A stretch of 64,000 nucleotides of DNA from CAZMSD01 sp964568855 (GCA_964568855.1 CAZMSD010000002.1:1-64000); one strand, 5' to 3'; shown: positions 26,895-35,843, counted from the stretch's first letter. Program-made: numbers and translations. Notes: generated by a model not told the origin, from the sequence alone.

Positions 26895-27737
26895 ATGAGT
26901 TGGCTGAAGCTGATCCGCATCAGGCAGTGGCCCAAGAACCTGTTCGTCTTCGCGGGCCTGCTGTTCGCCCGGCGGCTCGCTGATCCCCAGGCCCTGCTCG
27001 ACAGCCTGACGGCCTTCCTGCTGTTCTGTCTCGCCTCCAGCCTGGTCTACGTCTTCAACGACCTCTGCGACCTCAATTCGGACCGCCTGCATCCCCGGAA
27101 ACGCAAACGGCCCCTGGCGTCGGGGAGCATTCGCCCCGCCGCGGCGGCCTGGGCCGCGGGTATCGGCCTGCCGCTGCTCGCGGCGCTGACCTGGTGGAGC
27201 CTGCCGGAGATCCTCTGGGTGCTAGCGGCCTACCTGGCGCTGAACATCGTCTATTCGGTCCGGCTCAAGCGGCTGCCTGTGCTGGACCTGTTCCTCGTCG
27301 CCGCGGGTTTCATTCTGCGCGTCCTGGCGGGCACCCGGGCGCTTGACGTGCCGGCCTCCGACTGGGTGCTGCTCTGCACCGGGTCCCTGGCCCTCTTCCT
27401 GGCCGCGGCAAAGCGCAGGACCGAGGTCCCCGTGGACGGCGACGGCCGCCCGACCAGGGCCCGCGAACTCTACGGGCCGGAATTCCTGGACCAGGTGCTG
27501 AGTATCACGGCGGTCTCCTCCATTCTCTTCTACGGCCTGTACTGCAGCGAACTGAACGCCGGCAGGCCGGGCGGTTCGAACCTGATGTGGACGCTGCCCT
27601 TCGTGGTCTTCGGCATTCTTCATTACCTGCGACTGATTCGCCGCAACCTGAACAGCGGACGCACGCTGCTGCTGGACGCCCCGCTGATCGGCACCCTGAT
27701 CGCATGGATCGCCTGCGCATGGATCGTGCTGCGATGA
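26895..27737 (+). CDS. UbiA-type polyprenyl-phosphate 5-phosphoribosyltransferase
   Basis: 280 residues, about nine membrane helices. The first Asp motif NDLCDLNSDRLHPRKRKRPL, with the HPxKRxRPxASG extension, and the second, GPEFLDQVLSI, are typical of the branch including decaprenyl-phosphate phosphoribosyltransferase (mycobacterial Rv3806c), rather than the quinone-synthesis UbiA branch. The enzyme would transfer phosphoribose from PRPP to polyprenyl phosphate. It overlaps the DprE1-like gene by ATGA and begins the polyprenyl-phosphoryl-arabinose operon. AAGG lies close before the ATG at 26895. Confidence 0.85.
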   Translation: MSWLKLIRIRQWPKNLFVFAGLLFARRLADPQALLDSLTAFLLFCLASSLVYVFNDLCDLNSDRLHPRKRKRPLASGSIRPAAAAWAAGIGLPLLAALTWWSLPEILWVLAAYLALNIVYSVRLKRLPVLDLFLVAAGFILRVLAGTRALDVPASDWVLLCTGSLALFLAAAKRRTEVPVDGDGRPTRARELYGPEFLDQVLSITAVSSILFYGLYCSELNAGRPGGSNLMWTLPFVVFGILHYLRLIRRNLNSGRTLLLDAPLIGTLIAWIACAWIVLR

Positions 27738-29191
27738 TCCGGGCCAGGCGCGGACGGGTTTCCGGTTGGGGCAACTGGCCGCGCCGCCGGTCGCTGATCC
27801 TCTCGCCCTCGGGCGAAGCCGCCGTGGAGGATCTCTTCCTGCGGTCCGTCGCGGCGGATGCGCCCGCCATGAACATCGCCACGCGGATCCAGTCGGGCCA
27901 CATCGAGGCCCTGCTGCCCCGCGGGTTGGGACGCAGCTACGGCGACGGGGCTCTGGGTCCGGTGCTGCTGGAGACCGGTGGCCTGAACCGCCTGAAGTCC
28001 TTCGACGAGGAGCGCGGAATCGTCGAGGCTGAGGCCGGCCTGAGCCTGGACGAGCTGGTCCGTCGCGTCCTTCCCCGCGGCTGGCTTCCTCCCGTGATTC
28101 CGGGTACGCGCTGGGTCAGCCTGGGCGGAGCGGCGGCGGCGGACATCCACGGAAAGAGCCATCACCAGCGGGGGAATTTCTCGGCGCAGGTGCTGGGAAT
28201 GCGCCTGCTCACTCCCGCGGGCCGGATCGTCGATTGCTCGCCCGAGGTCGAAGGGCGCCTCTTTCGCGCCACTTTCGGCGGGATGGGCCTGACGGGCCTG
28301 ATCCTCAGCCTGCGCCTGCGGCTGCTGCGGGTGCCCGGGGTCTGGTTCCGGCGCTGGGTGATCGCCTGTCCAGACCTAGAGCGGACGCTGGGGCGCCTGG
28401 CGGACTCGGGCGCCAGCCACACCGTCGCCTGGTTGGACGCTTCCGCCGAGGGCCCGGAGCTGGGCCGGGGACTGGTCTATCTCGGGGAACCGAGTTCCGA
28501 AGGACCCGCGGACGACCGACGGGGCTCCCCCGCAAAGAGAAACGAAGGAGAAGGCGCGGCGCTGCAGGGGCCTTTTCACCGGCCGCCCCTGCTCGGACCT
28601 CCCTTCACCCCTCCCTTTCCGTTGATCGGCACCACCGCCCTGCGCGGCTTCAACCGGGCCGTCTGGCGCCTTGGACGCCGGCGCGAAGGGCGGGAACACT
28701 TCCAGCATTACTCTCATTTCTTCTGGCCCCTGGATCGCCTGGCGCACTGGAACCGGCTCTACGGCAGCCGGGGTTTTCTTCAATTCCAGTGCGTCCTGCC
28801 CGGCGAGGCCGGGGACGGATACGGGGAAGGCCCGCTGCGCCGGATCCTTAAGGAAGTGCGCTCGGCCTGCGCGGGGGCCGGGCTGGTGGTCCTCAAGCTG
28901 CTGGGCGCCCCGGGAGCGCAGGCCGGACCGCTGGCCTTCCCCATGGCCGGTCCCACGCTGGCGCTGGACCTGCCGCGCCGCGCCGGTTCGGTGGAGCTGA
29001 TCCGGCGCCTCAACCGGCTGACGGCGGATGCGGGCGGACGCGTGTACCTGGCCAAGGACGCCCTGCTCGATCCGGCCCTGTTCCGCGAGATGTATCCCGC
29101 GCAGGCCGGATTCCTTGAACTGAAACGCGAGATCGATCCCCAGAATCGTCTGGCGGGCGATCTCGCACGACGCCTGGAGTTGGTTCCATGA
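27734..29191 (+). CDS. dprE1: DprE1-like decaprenylphosphoryl-ribose 2'-oxidase
   Basis: 485 residues, an FAD-linked oxidase of the VAO family. It oxidises the 2'-OH of polyprenylphosphoryl-ribose, the first half of its epimerisation to arabinose. Close matches to mycobacterial DprE1 are RGLGRSYGD, VIPGTRWVSLGGAAAADIHG followed by KSHHQRGNF, FLQFQCVLP, and a C-terminal YLAKDALLDPALFREMYP (Lys441). The residue corresponding to the benzothiazinone-binding Cys387 of M. tuberculosis appears to be Ala410 (LALDLP). A linker insertion (residues ~255-285) is extra. It overlaps both neighbours by ATGA, so the three genes are translationally coupled. Confidence 0.88.
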   Translation: MIRARRGRVSGWGNWPRRRSLILSPSGEAAVEDLFLRSVAADAPAMNIATRIQSGHIEALLPRGLGRSYGDGALGPVLLETGGLNRLKSFDEERGIVEAEAGLSLDELVRRVLPRGWLPPVIPGTRWVSLGGAAAADIHGKSHHQRGNFSAQVLGMRLLTPAGRIVDCSPEVEGRLFRATFGGMGLTGLILSLRLRLLRVPGVWFRRWVIACPDLERTLGRLADSGASHTVAWLDASAEGPELGRGLVYLGEPSSEGPADDRRGSPAKRNEGEGAALQGPFHRPPLLGPPFTPPFPLIGTTALRGFNRAVWRLGRRREGREHFQHYSHFFWPLDRLAHWNRLYGSRGFLQFQCVLPGEAGDGYGEGPLRRILKEVRSACAGAGLVVLKLLGAPGAQAGPLAFPMAGPTLALDLPRRAGSVELIRRLNRLTADAGGRVYLAKDALLDPALFREMYPAQAGFLELKREIDPQNRLAGDLARRLELVP

Positions 29192-29958
29192 AAGTCCTCG
29201 TGCTCGGAGCGAACTCGGGCATCGCCCGCGCGGTGGTGCTCGAAGTCCTCGAAAACCCGCCGGATGGCCCGCGCAGCGACCTCGAATTCAGACTCTGCGC
29301 CCGGCAGCCCGAGATCCTGGATTCGCTGGTGTCACGCATCGAATCCGGCGGAGCGAGTGCCCGGCGCCATGCCTGCGATGCACTCGGGTCCTCGGACCGG
29401 GAGCGGATCCTGGCCGAGCTCAAGTCCGACGGGCCGCCGCCCGACCTGGTGCTGGCGGCCTGGGGCATGCTGCTGGACGAGGGACGCTCCGACGGCGAGT
29501 CGCTTGATCGAATGAGCCGGGTCAACCACGTTTCAACCGTCGAGTGGGTGCGGGCACTGGCCGAATGGATGGACCGGGAAAGCGCCGGCGGCACCATCGC
29601 CGTGCTCGGATCGGTGGCCGGCGACCGACCCCGGCGGCGCAGGCCGCGCTACAGCGAAAGCAAGCAGCTCCTCGAGCGCGACCTGGCGGCGCTGCGCGCT
29701 GAACTGCAGGTCCGGGGCGAGCGGGCCGGCGCAAATCGCCCGCGGATCCTGCTGGTCAAACCCGGACCGGTGCTCACGCCCATGACCGCCGGCCTGGGAC
29801 CGATCCCGCTGATGGTCAAGCCCGAGGTGGTGGCCGTCCAGATCCTCAGGGCCGTCGCCCGGGGCTGCACGGTGTGTTACACGCCGCGGCGCTGGCGCCC
29901 GGTCATGGCGCTGCTCAGGCGGCTGCCCGAGTGGCTCTGGCAACGCATCAACATCTGA
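29188..29958 (+). CDS. dprE2: DprE2-like 2'-keto reductase
   Basis: 256 residues, short-chain dehydrogenase fold. The NAD(P)-binding GANSGIARAVV, LGSVAGDRPRRRRPRYSESK with Tyr155 and Lys159 as catalytic residues, and the tail LLVKPGPVLTPM ... RRLPEWLWQRI match DprE2. With DprE1 it would convert polyprenylphosphoryl-ribose to polyprenylphosphoryl-arabinose. The start overlaps the DprE1 stop (ATGA). The conserved order UbiA-DprE1-DprE2 makes the assignment strong. Confidence 0.87.
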   Translation: MKVLVLGANSGIARAVVLEVLENPPDGPRSDLEFRLCARQPEILDSLVSRIESGGASARRHACDALGSSDRERILAELKSDGPPPDLVLAAWGMLLDEGRSDGESLDRMSRVNHVSTVEWVRALAEWMDRESAGGTIAVLGSVAGDRPRRRRPRYSESKQLLERDLAALRAELQVRGERAGANRPRILLVKPGPVLTPMTAGLGPIPLMVKPEVVAVQILRAVARGCTVCYTPRRWRPVMALLRRLPEWLWQRINI

Positions 29959-29969
29959 GTCGCCGGCAA

Positions 29970-31532
29970 ATGACACTCCAGCCCGCAGCCCCCCCGGCCC
30001 GGAAGACCCGCTCCGCCGAGCGCAGCGGGGATTTTCCCGGCGGCTGGCCCCTGCAACTGCTCGCGCTCCTGGCGGGCGCCTTCGCCTACCGCTTCGCCTT
30101 CCGCCTGGGGCACGTCTTCACCGACGATTCCCACTACCTGTTCCTGGCGCAGAGTCTCCTTAACGGAGAATTCGGCGAGGGCTACCTGGGTTATCCCGTG
30201 GTCCCGCTCCGCGTCTGGCAGGCCGTACTCGGCGCCCTGGCCTTCCGCCTGTTCGGCGTGGGCGTCTTTGCCGCATCCTTCTTCCCCATGGCCTGCTCGC
30301 TGGCCAACGTGCTGCTCTCCGCGGAGCTGGCCAGACGTGTCACCGGCTCCAGGGACGCGGGACTCCTGGCGGGCCTGCTGATGGCCATCTTCCCCACGGA
30401 CACGGCCTTCGCCACCATCTTCATGACCGACGCCCCGGCGGCGCTGCTGATCAACCTGGCGGCCCTCTGCCTGGTAATCTCCTACCAGCGGCGTTCCACT
30501 TCCTGGAGCCTGGCGGCGGGCGCCTGCCTGTTCTTCTCGCTGCAGTTCAAGATGAGCGCCTGCTATGCCGCCGCCCCGCCCTTCCTTTTCGTCATCTGGC
30601 GCCTGGCGGTGCGGCGCAGGCTGGAATGGCGCCTGCTGCTGGCCCTGGGCTTCCTGCCTCTCAACTTTCTGCTGGAGGCCGGATTCTACAAGTTCCTGCA
30701 GGGCGATCCACTTTTCCGCTTCCACCAGCTCGAAGCCAACTACCGCCTGCCCCAGGACTTCTTCACCGAGGGCAGCGCGGTGGGCTACGCCGGGCGCGGC
30801 GAATACTACTCCGCGCTGCTGAAACGAGTGTTCTACCTGGGACCCCGGGCCATCTTCCTCAGGCGCTTCTACCTGCTGCTGCCGTTGCTGGCCCTGGCGC
30901 AAAGCCTGCGACTGCTTCGCGCGAAGCGGCTGCTCCCGCTGGCGGGCTGGTTCCTCGGGCTGGTCCTGGTCTACGATGCGGGCAGTTCCTCGCTTGCGGC
31001 CTACCAGCCCCTGCCCATGCACCTGAGCTGGTACCTCTTCCCACTCTTCATGCCCGCCGTGATCCTCAGCGCCGTGCTGCTGGAGGACTTGAAACCCCTG
31101 CTGCGCGGCGGAGCGCTGCTGCTGCTGGCCGCGGGCAGCCTGCTGATGTGCCGCGAATACGCCGACTGGTTCAACCGGGAGGAACTGGGAACCCTCCGCG
31201 CCGCCCTCGCCGCCGAGCCCGGGACCGCGATCCACGCAGACCCATTCTCCGCCTATGCCCTGGATTTCGAAGAGGGCTATGCACGTCCCGGCAGGATCCG
31301 CGTCATCCGAGGAAGCGATTTCGATTTCCGTGAAATCCCGGGGGGAGAACTGGTCTTTTTCAACGAGCTGAACGTCATGGAAGCCCGCAGCCTGGGGCGG
31401 AACCTGCCGGCCGCCGCGCACCTGGAAACGCGCCTCTTCGATGAGCTTCTGCAGGCCGGCGGTTACAAGCTGTTACGCCGCCGGAGCGAGGCACCGTTTC
31501 CAGCGGAATCCTCCCCTCCGGATCCGCCATGA
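29970..31532 (+). CDS. GT-C fold membrane glycosyltransferase (candidate arabinosyltransferase)
   Basis: 520 residues with ten or more hydrophobic segments and an early TDDSHYLFLAQSLLNGE loop. An acidic pair in the first extracytoplasmic loop is the catalytic hallmark of GT-C enzymes such as ArnT and PMT. Further loop motifs are DTAFATIFMTDAPAALL and QPLPMHLSWYLFP. The C-terminal ~120 residues form a soluble domain. It lies 11 bases after DprE2, so the obvious inference is that it uses polyprenylphosphoryl-arabinose (or -ribose) as donor. The acceptor is unknown. The ribosome site is weak, suggesting coupling to dprE2. Confidence 0.8.
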   Translation: MTLQPAAPPARKTRSAERSGDFPGGWPLQLLALLAGAFAYRFAFRLGHVFTDDSHYLFLAQSLLNGEFGEGYLGYPVVPLRVWQAVLGALAFRLFGVGVFAASFFPMACSLANVLLSAELARRVTGSRDAGLLAGLLMAIFPTDTAFATIFMTDAPAALLINLAALCLVISYQRRSTSWSLAAGACLFFSLQFKMSACYAAAPPFLFVIWRLAVRRRLEWRLLLALGFLPLNFLLEAGFYKFLQGDPLFRFHQLEANYRLPQDFFTEGSAVGYAGRGEYYSALLKRVFYLGPRAIFLRRFYLLLPLLALAQSLRLLRAKRLLPLAGWFLGLVLVYDAGSSSLAAYQPLPMHLSWYLFPLFMPAVILSAVLLEDLKPLLRGGALLLLAAGSLLMCREYADWFNREELGTLRAALAAEPGTAIHADPFSAYALDFEEGYARPGRIRVIRGSDFDFREIPGGELVFFNELNVMEARSLGRNLPAAAHLETRLFDELLQAGGYKLLRRRSEAPFPAESSPPDPP

Positions 31533-31648
31533 GTCCCGCTAAATCCGAAGCTTGTCCAAGTCGATAGTAAGTGGTGACGCCACTGCACTGAACAACATTC
31601 AGGAATTTCACACCTACCGCCGATCGGATTTAACCAGCAAGGAGCGCC

Positions 31649-32044
31649 ATGAAGATCCTGGTGGTCGAAGACGATTTCACGAGCTGGAAACTGATGCAGC
31701 ACCTGTTGCGCAGCTACGGCGAATGCGACATCGCCGTGAACGGCCGGGAAGCCCTGGAGGCATTCGCGGCTTCGATGGACTCGTGCGAACCCTACGATCT
31801 GGTCTGCCTGGACATCATGATGCCGGAGATGGACGGGCAGGCGGTGCTGAAGGAGATCCGGAGGATCGAGGAACGGAACGGAGTGCAGGGTTTGCACGGC
31901 ACCAAGGCCGTGATGATCACCAGCCTCTCGTATCCGGCCAATATCCTCGAGGCTTTTCGCGAACAGTGCGACGGGTACCTGGTGAAGCCCATCGACTCAG
32001 AGACCCTGGAATCGCAGCTGCGGAACCTCGGATTGATCAACTGA
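31649..32044 (+). CDS. CheY-like single-domain response regulator
   Basis: 131 residues: only a receiver domain. The acidic pair is in VVEDD, the phospho-acceptor Asp in CLDIMMPEMDG, the conserved Ser in MITSL, and Lys in LVKPID. A perfect AAGGAG lies before the ATG. It converges on the chemotaxis operon, with its stop 12 bases from the HDOD gene stop. No CheY lies inside that operon, so this protein is the likeliest CheA phospho-acceptor nearby, or it may serve a separate kinase. Confidence 0.9.
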   Translation: MKILVVEDDFTSWKLMQHLLRSYGECDIAVNGREALEAFAASMDSCEPYDLVCLDIMMPEMDGQAVLKEIRRIEERNGVQGLHGTKAVMITSLSYPANILEAFREQCDGYLVKPIDSETLESQLRNLGLIN

Positions 32045-32056
32045 GGGCGCGCCCGG

Positions 32057-32941
32057 TCAACACAGCTCCGCCATCTCTTCCTGATCGAGCATGCTGCTCC
32101 GGATGCGGCTGAATTCGTCGTGGATCGTGAGCACCAGCCGATCCAGTCCGGAGCGGTCCATTTCCACGTAGCGGGAACAATCCTCATCCAGGCGGTAGCT
32201 CATACCGTCCGCGCCGGTGACGAAACCTTCCATCATGGCCAGGATGTCGGCCACGTGCACGGCGTAGACCAGGCCGCGATACTCGGCGGGGGCTTTCGAC
32301 GGGCGATGGTGATGCCGAATGCTCTCGCAGAGCGCGGTGGGCAGGTTCCAGTGGCGAGCGAGCTGGGCGCCGGCCTCCGCGTGATTCACGCCCAGCACGG
32401 CGCTCTCGGCCTCCGCGAAATCCTCCCAGCGTCCCGACTCCTGCCCCTCGAGCAGCTCGTCCACGCGTCCCTCCAGGAAGGGCGAGACCAGGGCCTTGCC
32501 CGCGTCGTGCAGCAGGCCCGCGGTAAAGGCCAGCGAGGGCTGCAGTCCGGAACTGCGCACCGCGACGGCCCTCGCCGCCAGGGCCGCGAAGACCGAGTGC
32601 GCCCAGATCTCGCCGGCCGTGCTGTTGAATCCGCAGAGCGGACGGTTGAAGATCTCGACGGTGCAGGCCTTGATGGCGATGCCGAAGACCATCATCTCCC
32701 CCAGGCGGACGATCGCCCGGTGCAGGGAGGTGATCTCCCGTCCACTGGTGTTGACCGCCGCGTTGGAGAAGCGCAGGATGGCCATGGTCAGATGAGGGTC
32801 GTACTCGACGATGCGGATCACGTCGGAGAGCCGGTGGTTCCTGTCCGAGATGACCGTCAGGAGCTGCTGGGCCACGGGCGACAGCAGCGGAATCGACCGG
32901 ATCCGCTGCTCGAGTTGCTCCCTGCTGATTACAGAGTCCAT
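32057..32941 (-). CDS. HDOD-domain signalling protein
   Basis: 294 residues from the ATG at 32941 (GGAGAGG upstream). An upstream TTG is unlikely. The N-terminal half has the HDOD pattern (IPLLSPVAQQLL, DPHLTMAILRFSNAA, ITSLHRAIVRLGEMMVFGIA), and the second half keeps a residual HD-like motif (AGLLHDAGKAL) and NHAEAGAQLARHW. HDOD proteins act as signalling scaffolds, often with chemotaxis, motility or c-di-GMP pathways. It overlaps cheD by 13 bases as the last gene of the che operon. Confidence 0.88.
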   Translation of the reverse strand: MDSVISREQLEQRIRSIPLLSPVAQQLLTVISDRNHRLSDVIRIVEYDPHLTMAILRFSNAAVNTSGREITSLHRAIVRLGEMMVFGIAIKACTVEIFNRPLCGFNSTAGEIWAHSVFAALAARAVAVRSSGLQPSLAFTAGLLHDAGKALVSPFLEGRVDELLEGQESGRWEDFAEAESAVLGVNHAEAGAQLARHWNLPTALCESIRHHHRPSKAPAEYRGLVYAVHVADILAMMEGFVTGADGMSYRLDEDCSRYVEMDRSGLDRLVLTIHDEFSRIRSSMLDQEEMAELC

Positions 32942-33414
32942 GATCCTCTCCGCGGTGATGTTACCGTGATACAATCCGTACCCGGGCGCACGCTGACGCT
33001 CCGGCTGATCGTGCCGCCCACGTCCTCGGCCGAGGTCTCGAGTCCGTGGCTCCCCAGCAATTCGCGAACGGCCGCCAGGTTGCGCCCGCCGATGTTGAAG
33101 GCGCCGCCGGGATCCATGATGCTGGCGCCCCCGGCCAGCTTGGCGACCAGTCCGCCGTTCCCCTCGCAGCCCAAGCCGCGCATGGCCTCCAGCAGGGCGG
33201 GAACGCCGGTATCGGCGAAGGCCCCTGGGTTTTCAGCGGCCCGCTTGCGGTCCACCGCCGAATCCGGTAAGGCCACGTGCAGCAGGCCCGCCGAGCCGGC
33301 CGCGGGACAGAGCAGGATCAGCGCCACGCAGGATCCCAGTGCAACGGCCTTCAGCACGCAGCCCGGATCCTGTGATACGGCGAGATTGCCTACGCCCACG
33401 TAGAGCACTTCCAT
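32929..33414 (-). CDS. cheD: Chemoreceptor glutamine deamidase CheD
   Basis: 161 residues. CheD deamidates receptor Gln residues and is normally inhibited or stimulated by CheC. The catalytic Cys and His appear in LGSCVALILL and GLLHVALPDS, with the usual spacing. The start overlaps the cheB stop by one base (TAATG), with GGAGGGG upstream. No cheC is visible in the window. Confidence 0.92.
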   Translation of the reverse strand: MEVLYVGVGNLAVSQDPGCVLKAVALGSCVALILLCPAAGSAGLLHVALPDSAVDRKRAAENPGAFADTGVPALLEAMRGLGCEGNGGLVAKLAGGASIMDPGGAFNIGGRNLAAVRELLGSHGLETSAEDVGGTISRSVSVRPGTDCITVTSPRRGSWTL

Positions 33415-34472
33415 TACTTCCCCTCCGCGAACAGGCCGACGATCTCCCGTGCCATGCGGTCGAGGTCCAGTTTCCGTTCGACCGCGCCCAACTCCCAGGC
33501 GCGCCTGGGCATGCCGTAGACCACGCAGGTGGCTTCGTCCTGGCCGAAAGTCGGCGCCCCCGCGCGACGCATGGCCAGCAGACCTTCCGCGCCGTCCGCG
33601 CCGATGCCGGTCAGGATCACGCCCACGGCCTTTTCGCCCGCTTCCCGGGCCGCGGACTGGAAGAGCACCTCGACCGAGGGCTTGTGCCCGTTGACCTCGC
33701 TGCCTTGCTCCAGCCGGATCCGGTAGCCACCGTTCAAGCGCCCGAGACTCATGTGATACGAGGCGGGAGCCAGCAGCACGCGGCCCGGCAGCACGCGGTC
33801 GCCCGCTTCCGCCTCCCGGACCTCCAGCGCCGCTTCCTCGTCCAGGCTCTTCGCGAAGAGCCCGGTGAAGCCGGCGGGCATGTGCTGCACCACCAGCACT
33901 CCCGGCATCCGCGGCGGGAACTGCGAGACGAGCCTCTTGATCGCCTGCGTGCCGCCGCTAGAGGCGCCGATGACCACCAGCCGGTCCGCCGCCCGGGCCC
34001 GGATCGCCGCGGGCCTCTTCGGGATCGCGCTTCCGCCGCGCGCACCGCGCTTCCAGTGGCTGAGGTCCGCCCGCGCCACCGCCTTCACCTTAGCGCGCAG
34101 CTCGGTCAGCATATCCCGCAGGTCATCGGCCCCGGAGGCCGAGGGCTTGGCGACGAAATCGACGGCGCCCGCGTCCAGGGCTTCCATCGTGATTCGGCGG
34201 CCGCGCTCGGTGTAGGCGCTGACCATCACCACCGGCAGGGGATGCTGGGGCATCAGTCGCTTCAGGAACTCGACACCGTCCATCCGCGGCATGTCGACGT
34301 CCAGGGTCAGTACGTCCGGGCCGAGCTCGACGATCCTGTCGCGCGCCTCGTAGGGATCGCCGGCGCATCCCACCACATCGATCAGCGGGTCCCGCGCCAG
34401 CCCCTGCTCGAGTATCGAGCGCACCAGCGGGGAATCGTCCACCACCAGGACGCGGATGGGCGCAGCCGGCAT
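33414..34472 (-). CDS. cheB: Protein-glutamate methylesterase/deamidase CheB
   Basis: 352 residues. A receiver domain with VVDDS and LDVDMPRMDG is followed by a linker and the methylesterase domain with catalytic Ser in VIGASSGGTQAI, His in VVQHMPAGFT and Asp in LTGIGADGAEG. It removes methyl groups from receptors after phosphorylation by CheA. The start MPAAPIRVLVVDD at 34472 overlaps the cheR stop and has GGAGGA upstream; a longer upstream frame is only a shadow of cheR. Confidence 0.95.
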   Translation of the reverse strand: MPAAPIRVLVVDDSPLVRSILEQGLARDPLIDVVGCAGDPYEARDRIVELGPDVLTLDVDMPRMDGVEFLKRLMPQHPLPVVMVSAYTERGRRITMEALDAGAVDFVAKPSASGADDLRDMLTELRAKVKAVARADLSHWKRGARGGSAIPKRPAAIRARAADRLVVIGASSGGTQAIKRLVSQFPPRMPGVLVVQHMPAGFTGLFAKSLDEEAALEVREAEAGDRVLPGRVLLAPASYHMSLGRLNGGYRIRLEQGSEVNGHKPSVEVLFQSAAREAGEKAVGVILTGIGADGAEGLLAMRRAGAPTFGQDEATCVVYGMPRRAWELGAVERKLDLDRMAREIVGLFAEGK

Positions 34473-35320
34473 CAGTCGTCCTCCCGCTTGTATACGGAGG
34501 GCCGCACGCGGAGGAAGCTGGTCGCGCGGCCCAGAGACTCGGACTGGCCGATGAACAGGTAGGCTCCCGGGTGGGTGCATTCGTGAAAGCGACGGATCAG
34601 GGCCGACCGGACCGGGCGGTCGAAATAGATCATCACGTTGCGGCAGAAGATCGCGTCGAAGCGGCCCTGGAAGGGATAGTCCTCGCGCACCAGGTTCAAC
34701 CTGCGGAACAGGACCAGGCTGCGCAGCTCGCCGGCCACGCTCCAGTCGCCGGAAGAAGTTGTCTTGAAGTAGCGCTTGCGGTAAGTCGCCGGGAGGCGGC
34801 TCAGCTTGTTGGCGGGAAAGCGGCCCTCCGCGGCGACCGCGAGCGCGCCGTGGGAGATGTCGGTGGCCAGGACCCGGGCGTCCCATTCCGCGATCCGGGA
34901 GCCGAAGTGCTCGTTCAGCAGCATGGCCAGCAGGTAGGCCTCCTCGCCGGTGGCGCAGCCGGCAACCCAGATCTTCAAGCGCTTCCCGTCACGCGAACCG
35001 CCCTCCCGGGACCGCAGCTCCGCGCGCTCCACAAGCTCCCGCAGCGCGGTCCTGCCGAAGAATTCGAAGTGCTCGCTCTCGCGGTAGAAGTAGGAGAAGT
35101 TGGTCGAGATGCGGTCCACCAGTTCCGAGAGAGCACGCCCGCTCTCGTCCGCCCGGACGTGCGCGAGGTACTCCGAGAAGCTGTCCATCCGCAAGCGGCG
35201 GAGCAGCTTGTTCAACCGGCTGACGATCAGGGCCTGCTTCTCGTTGGCCAGCAGGATCCCCGTGTGATCCAGCACCAGCCGGCTGATCTGTCTGTATTCG
35301 CGCTCAGTCAGTTCCACCAT
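34472..35320 (-). CDS. cheR: Chemoreceptor methyltransferase CheR
   Basis: 282 residues. The helical N-domain is followed by a SAM-binding domain: ISTNFSYFYRESEHFEFF, IWVAGCATGEEAYLLAMLL, VLATDISHGAL and FDAIFCRNVMIYFD. The usual TTNETxFFR motif is STNFSYFYR here. It methylates receptor glutamates. It shares 17 bases with the end of cheW. Confidence 0.94.
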   Translation of the reverse strand: MVELTEREYRQISRLVLDHTGILLANEKQALIVSRLNKLLRRLRMDSFSEYLAHVRADESGRALSELVDRISTNFSYFYRESEHFEFFGRTALRELVERAELRSREGGSRDGKRLKIWVAGCATGEEAYLLAMLLNEHFGSRIAEWDARVLATDISHGALAVAAEGRFPANKLSRLPATYRKRYFKTTSSGDWSVAGELRSLVLFRRLNLVREDYPFQGRFDAIFCRNVMIYFDRPVRSALIRRFHECTHPGAYLFIGQSESLGRATSFLRVRPSVYKREDD

Positions 35321-35843
35321 CGGGAGTGCGCTCCAGCATGGATTCCGTCACACACCGCAGGTCCTCCCCGAAGAGCAGACTCCGCGTGTCGAGCAGGATG
35401 ATCACCTGGTCATCCGCCTTGCCCAGCCCCTTGATGAAGCGGTTCTCCCGCTCCCTGCCGAATGTGGGGGGCGGGTCCACCCGGCGCTCCGGGAGACCGA
35501 TCACTTCGCTGACCGAATCCACGATCAGTCCCACCCATTCGGCGTCCAGGTCGACCACCACGATGCAGGTGCGCCCGTCGAAATCCCGCTTAGGTAATCC
35601 GAAGCGGCTGCGCACGTCCATCACCGGGATCACCTTGCCGCGGAGATTGATCACGCCGCGCACGTAATCCGGCACGTCCGGAAGGTCGGTGATACTCTGG
35701 ATGCCGATGATCTCGATCACGTGACGGATCTCGATGCCGTACTCCTCGTCGCCCAGCCCGAAGGTGAGGAACTTGCCCTCCAGCGGGTCATCGACCCCTC
35801 CGGGTCCCGGCATGCCGTTCCCCGTTCTCTCGAGTTCGATCAT
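35304..35843 (-). CDS. cheW: Chemotaxis adaptor CheW
   Basis: 179 residues, a single CheW domain (FLTFGLGDEEYGIEI, YVRGVINLRGKVIPVMDVR, GLIVDSVSEVIGLP, FIKGLGKADDQVIILLD). It bridges receptors and CheA. The ATG at 35843 overlaps the receptor stop (ATGA), with GGAGGA upstream. Upstream in-frame sequence is only a shadow of the receptor gene. Confidence 0.94.
   Translation of the reverse strand: MIELERTGNGMPGPGGVDDPLEGKFLTFGLGDEEYGIEIRHVIEIIGIQSITDLPDVPDYVRGVINLRGKVIPVMDVRSRFGLPKRDFDGRTCIVVVDLDAEWVGLIVDSVSEVIGLPERRVDPPPTFGRERENRFIKGLGKADDQVIILLDTRSLLFGEDLRCVTESMLERTPDGGTD

Noticed and set aside
34473..34886. Longer CheB start
   Set aside because: Lies inside cheR in another frame; the receiver domain begins at 34472 with a proper ribosome site.
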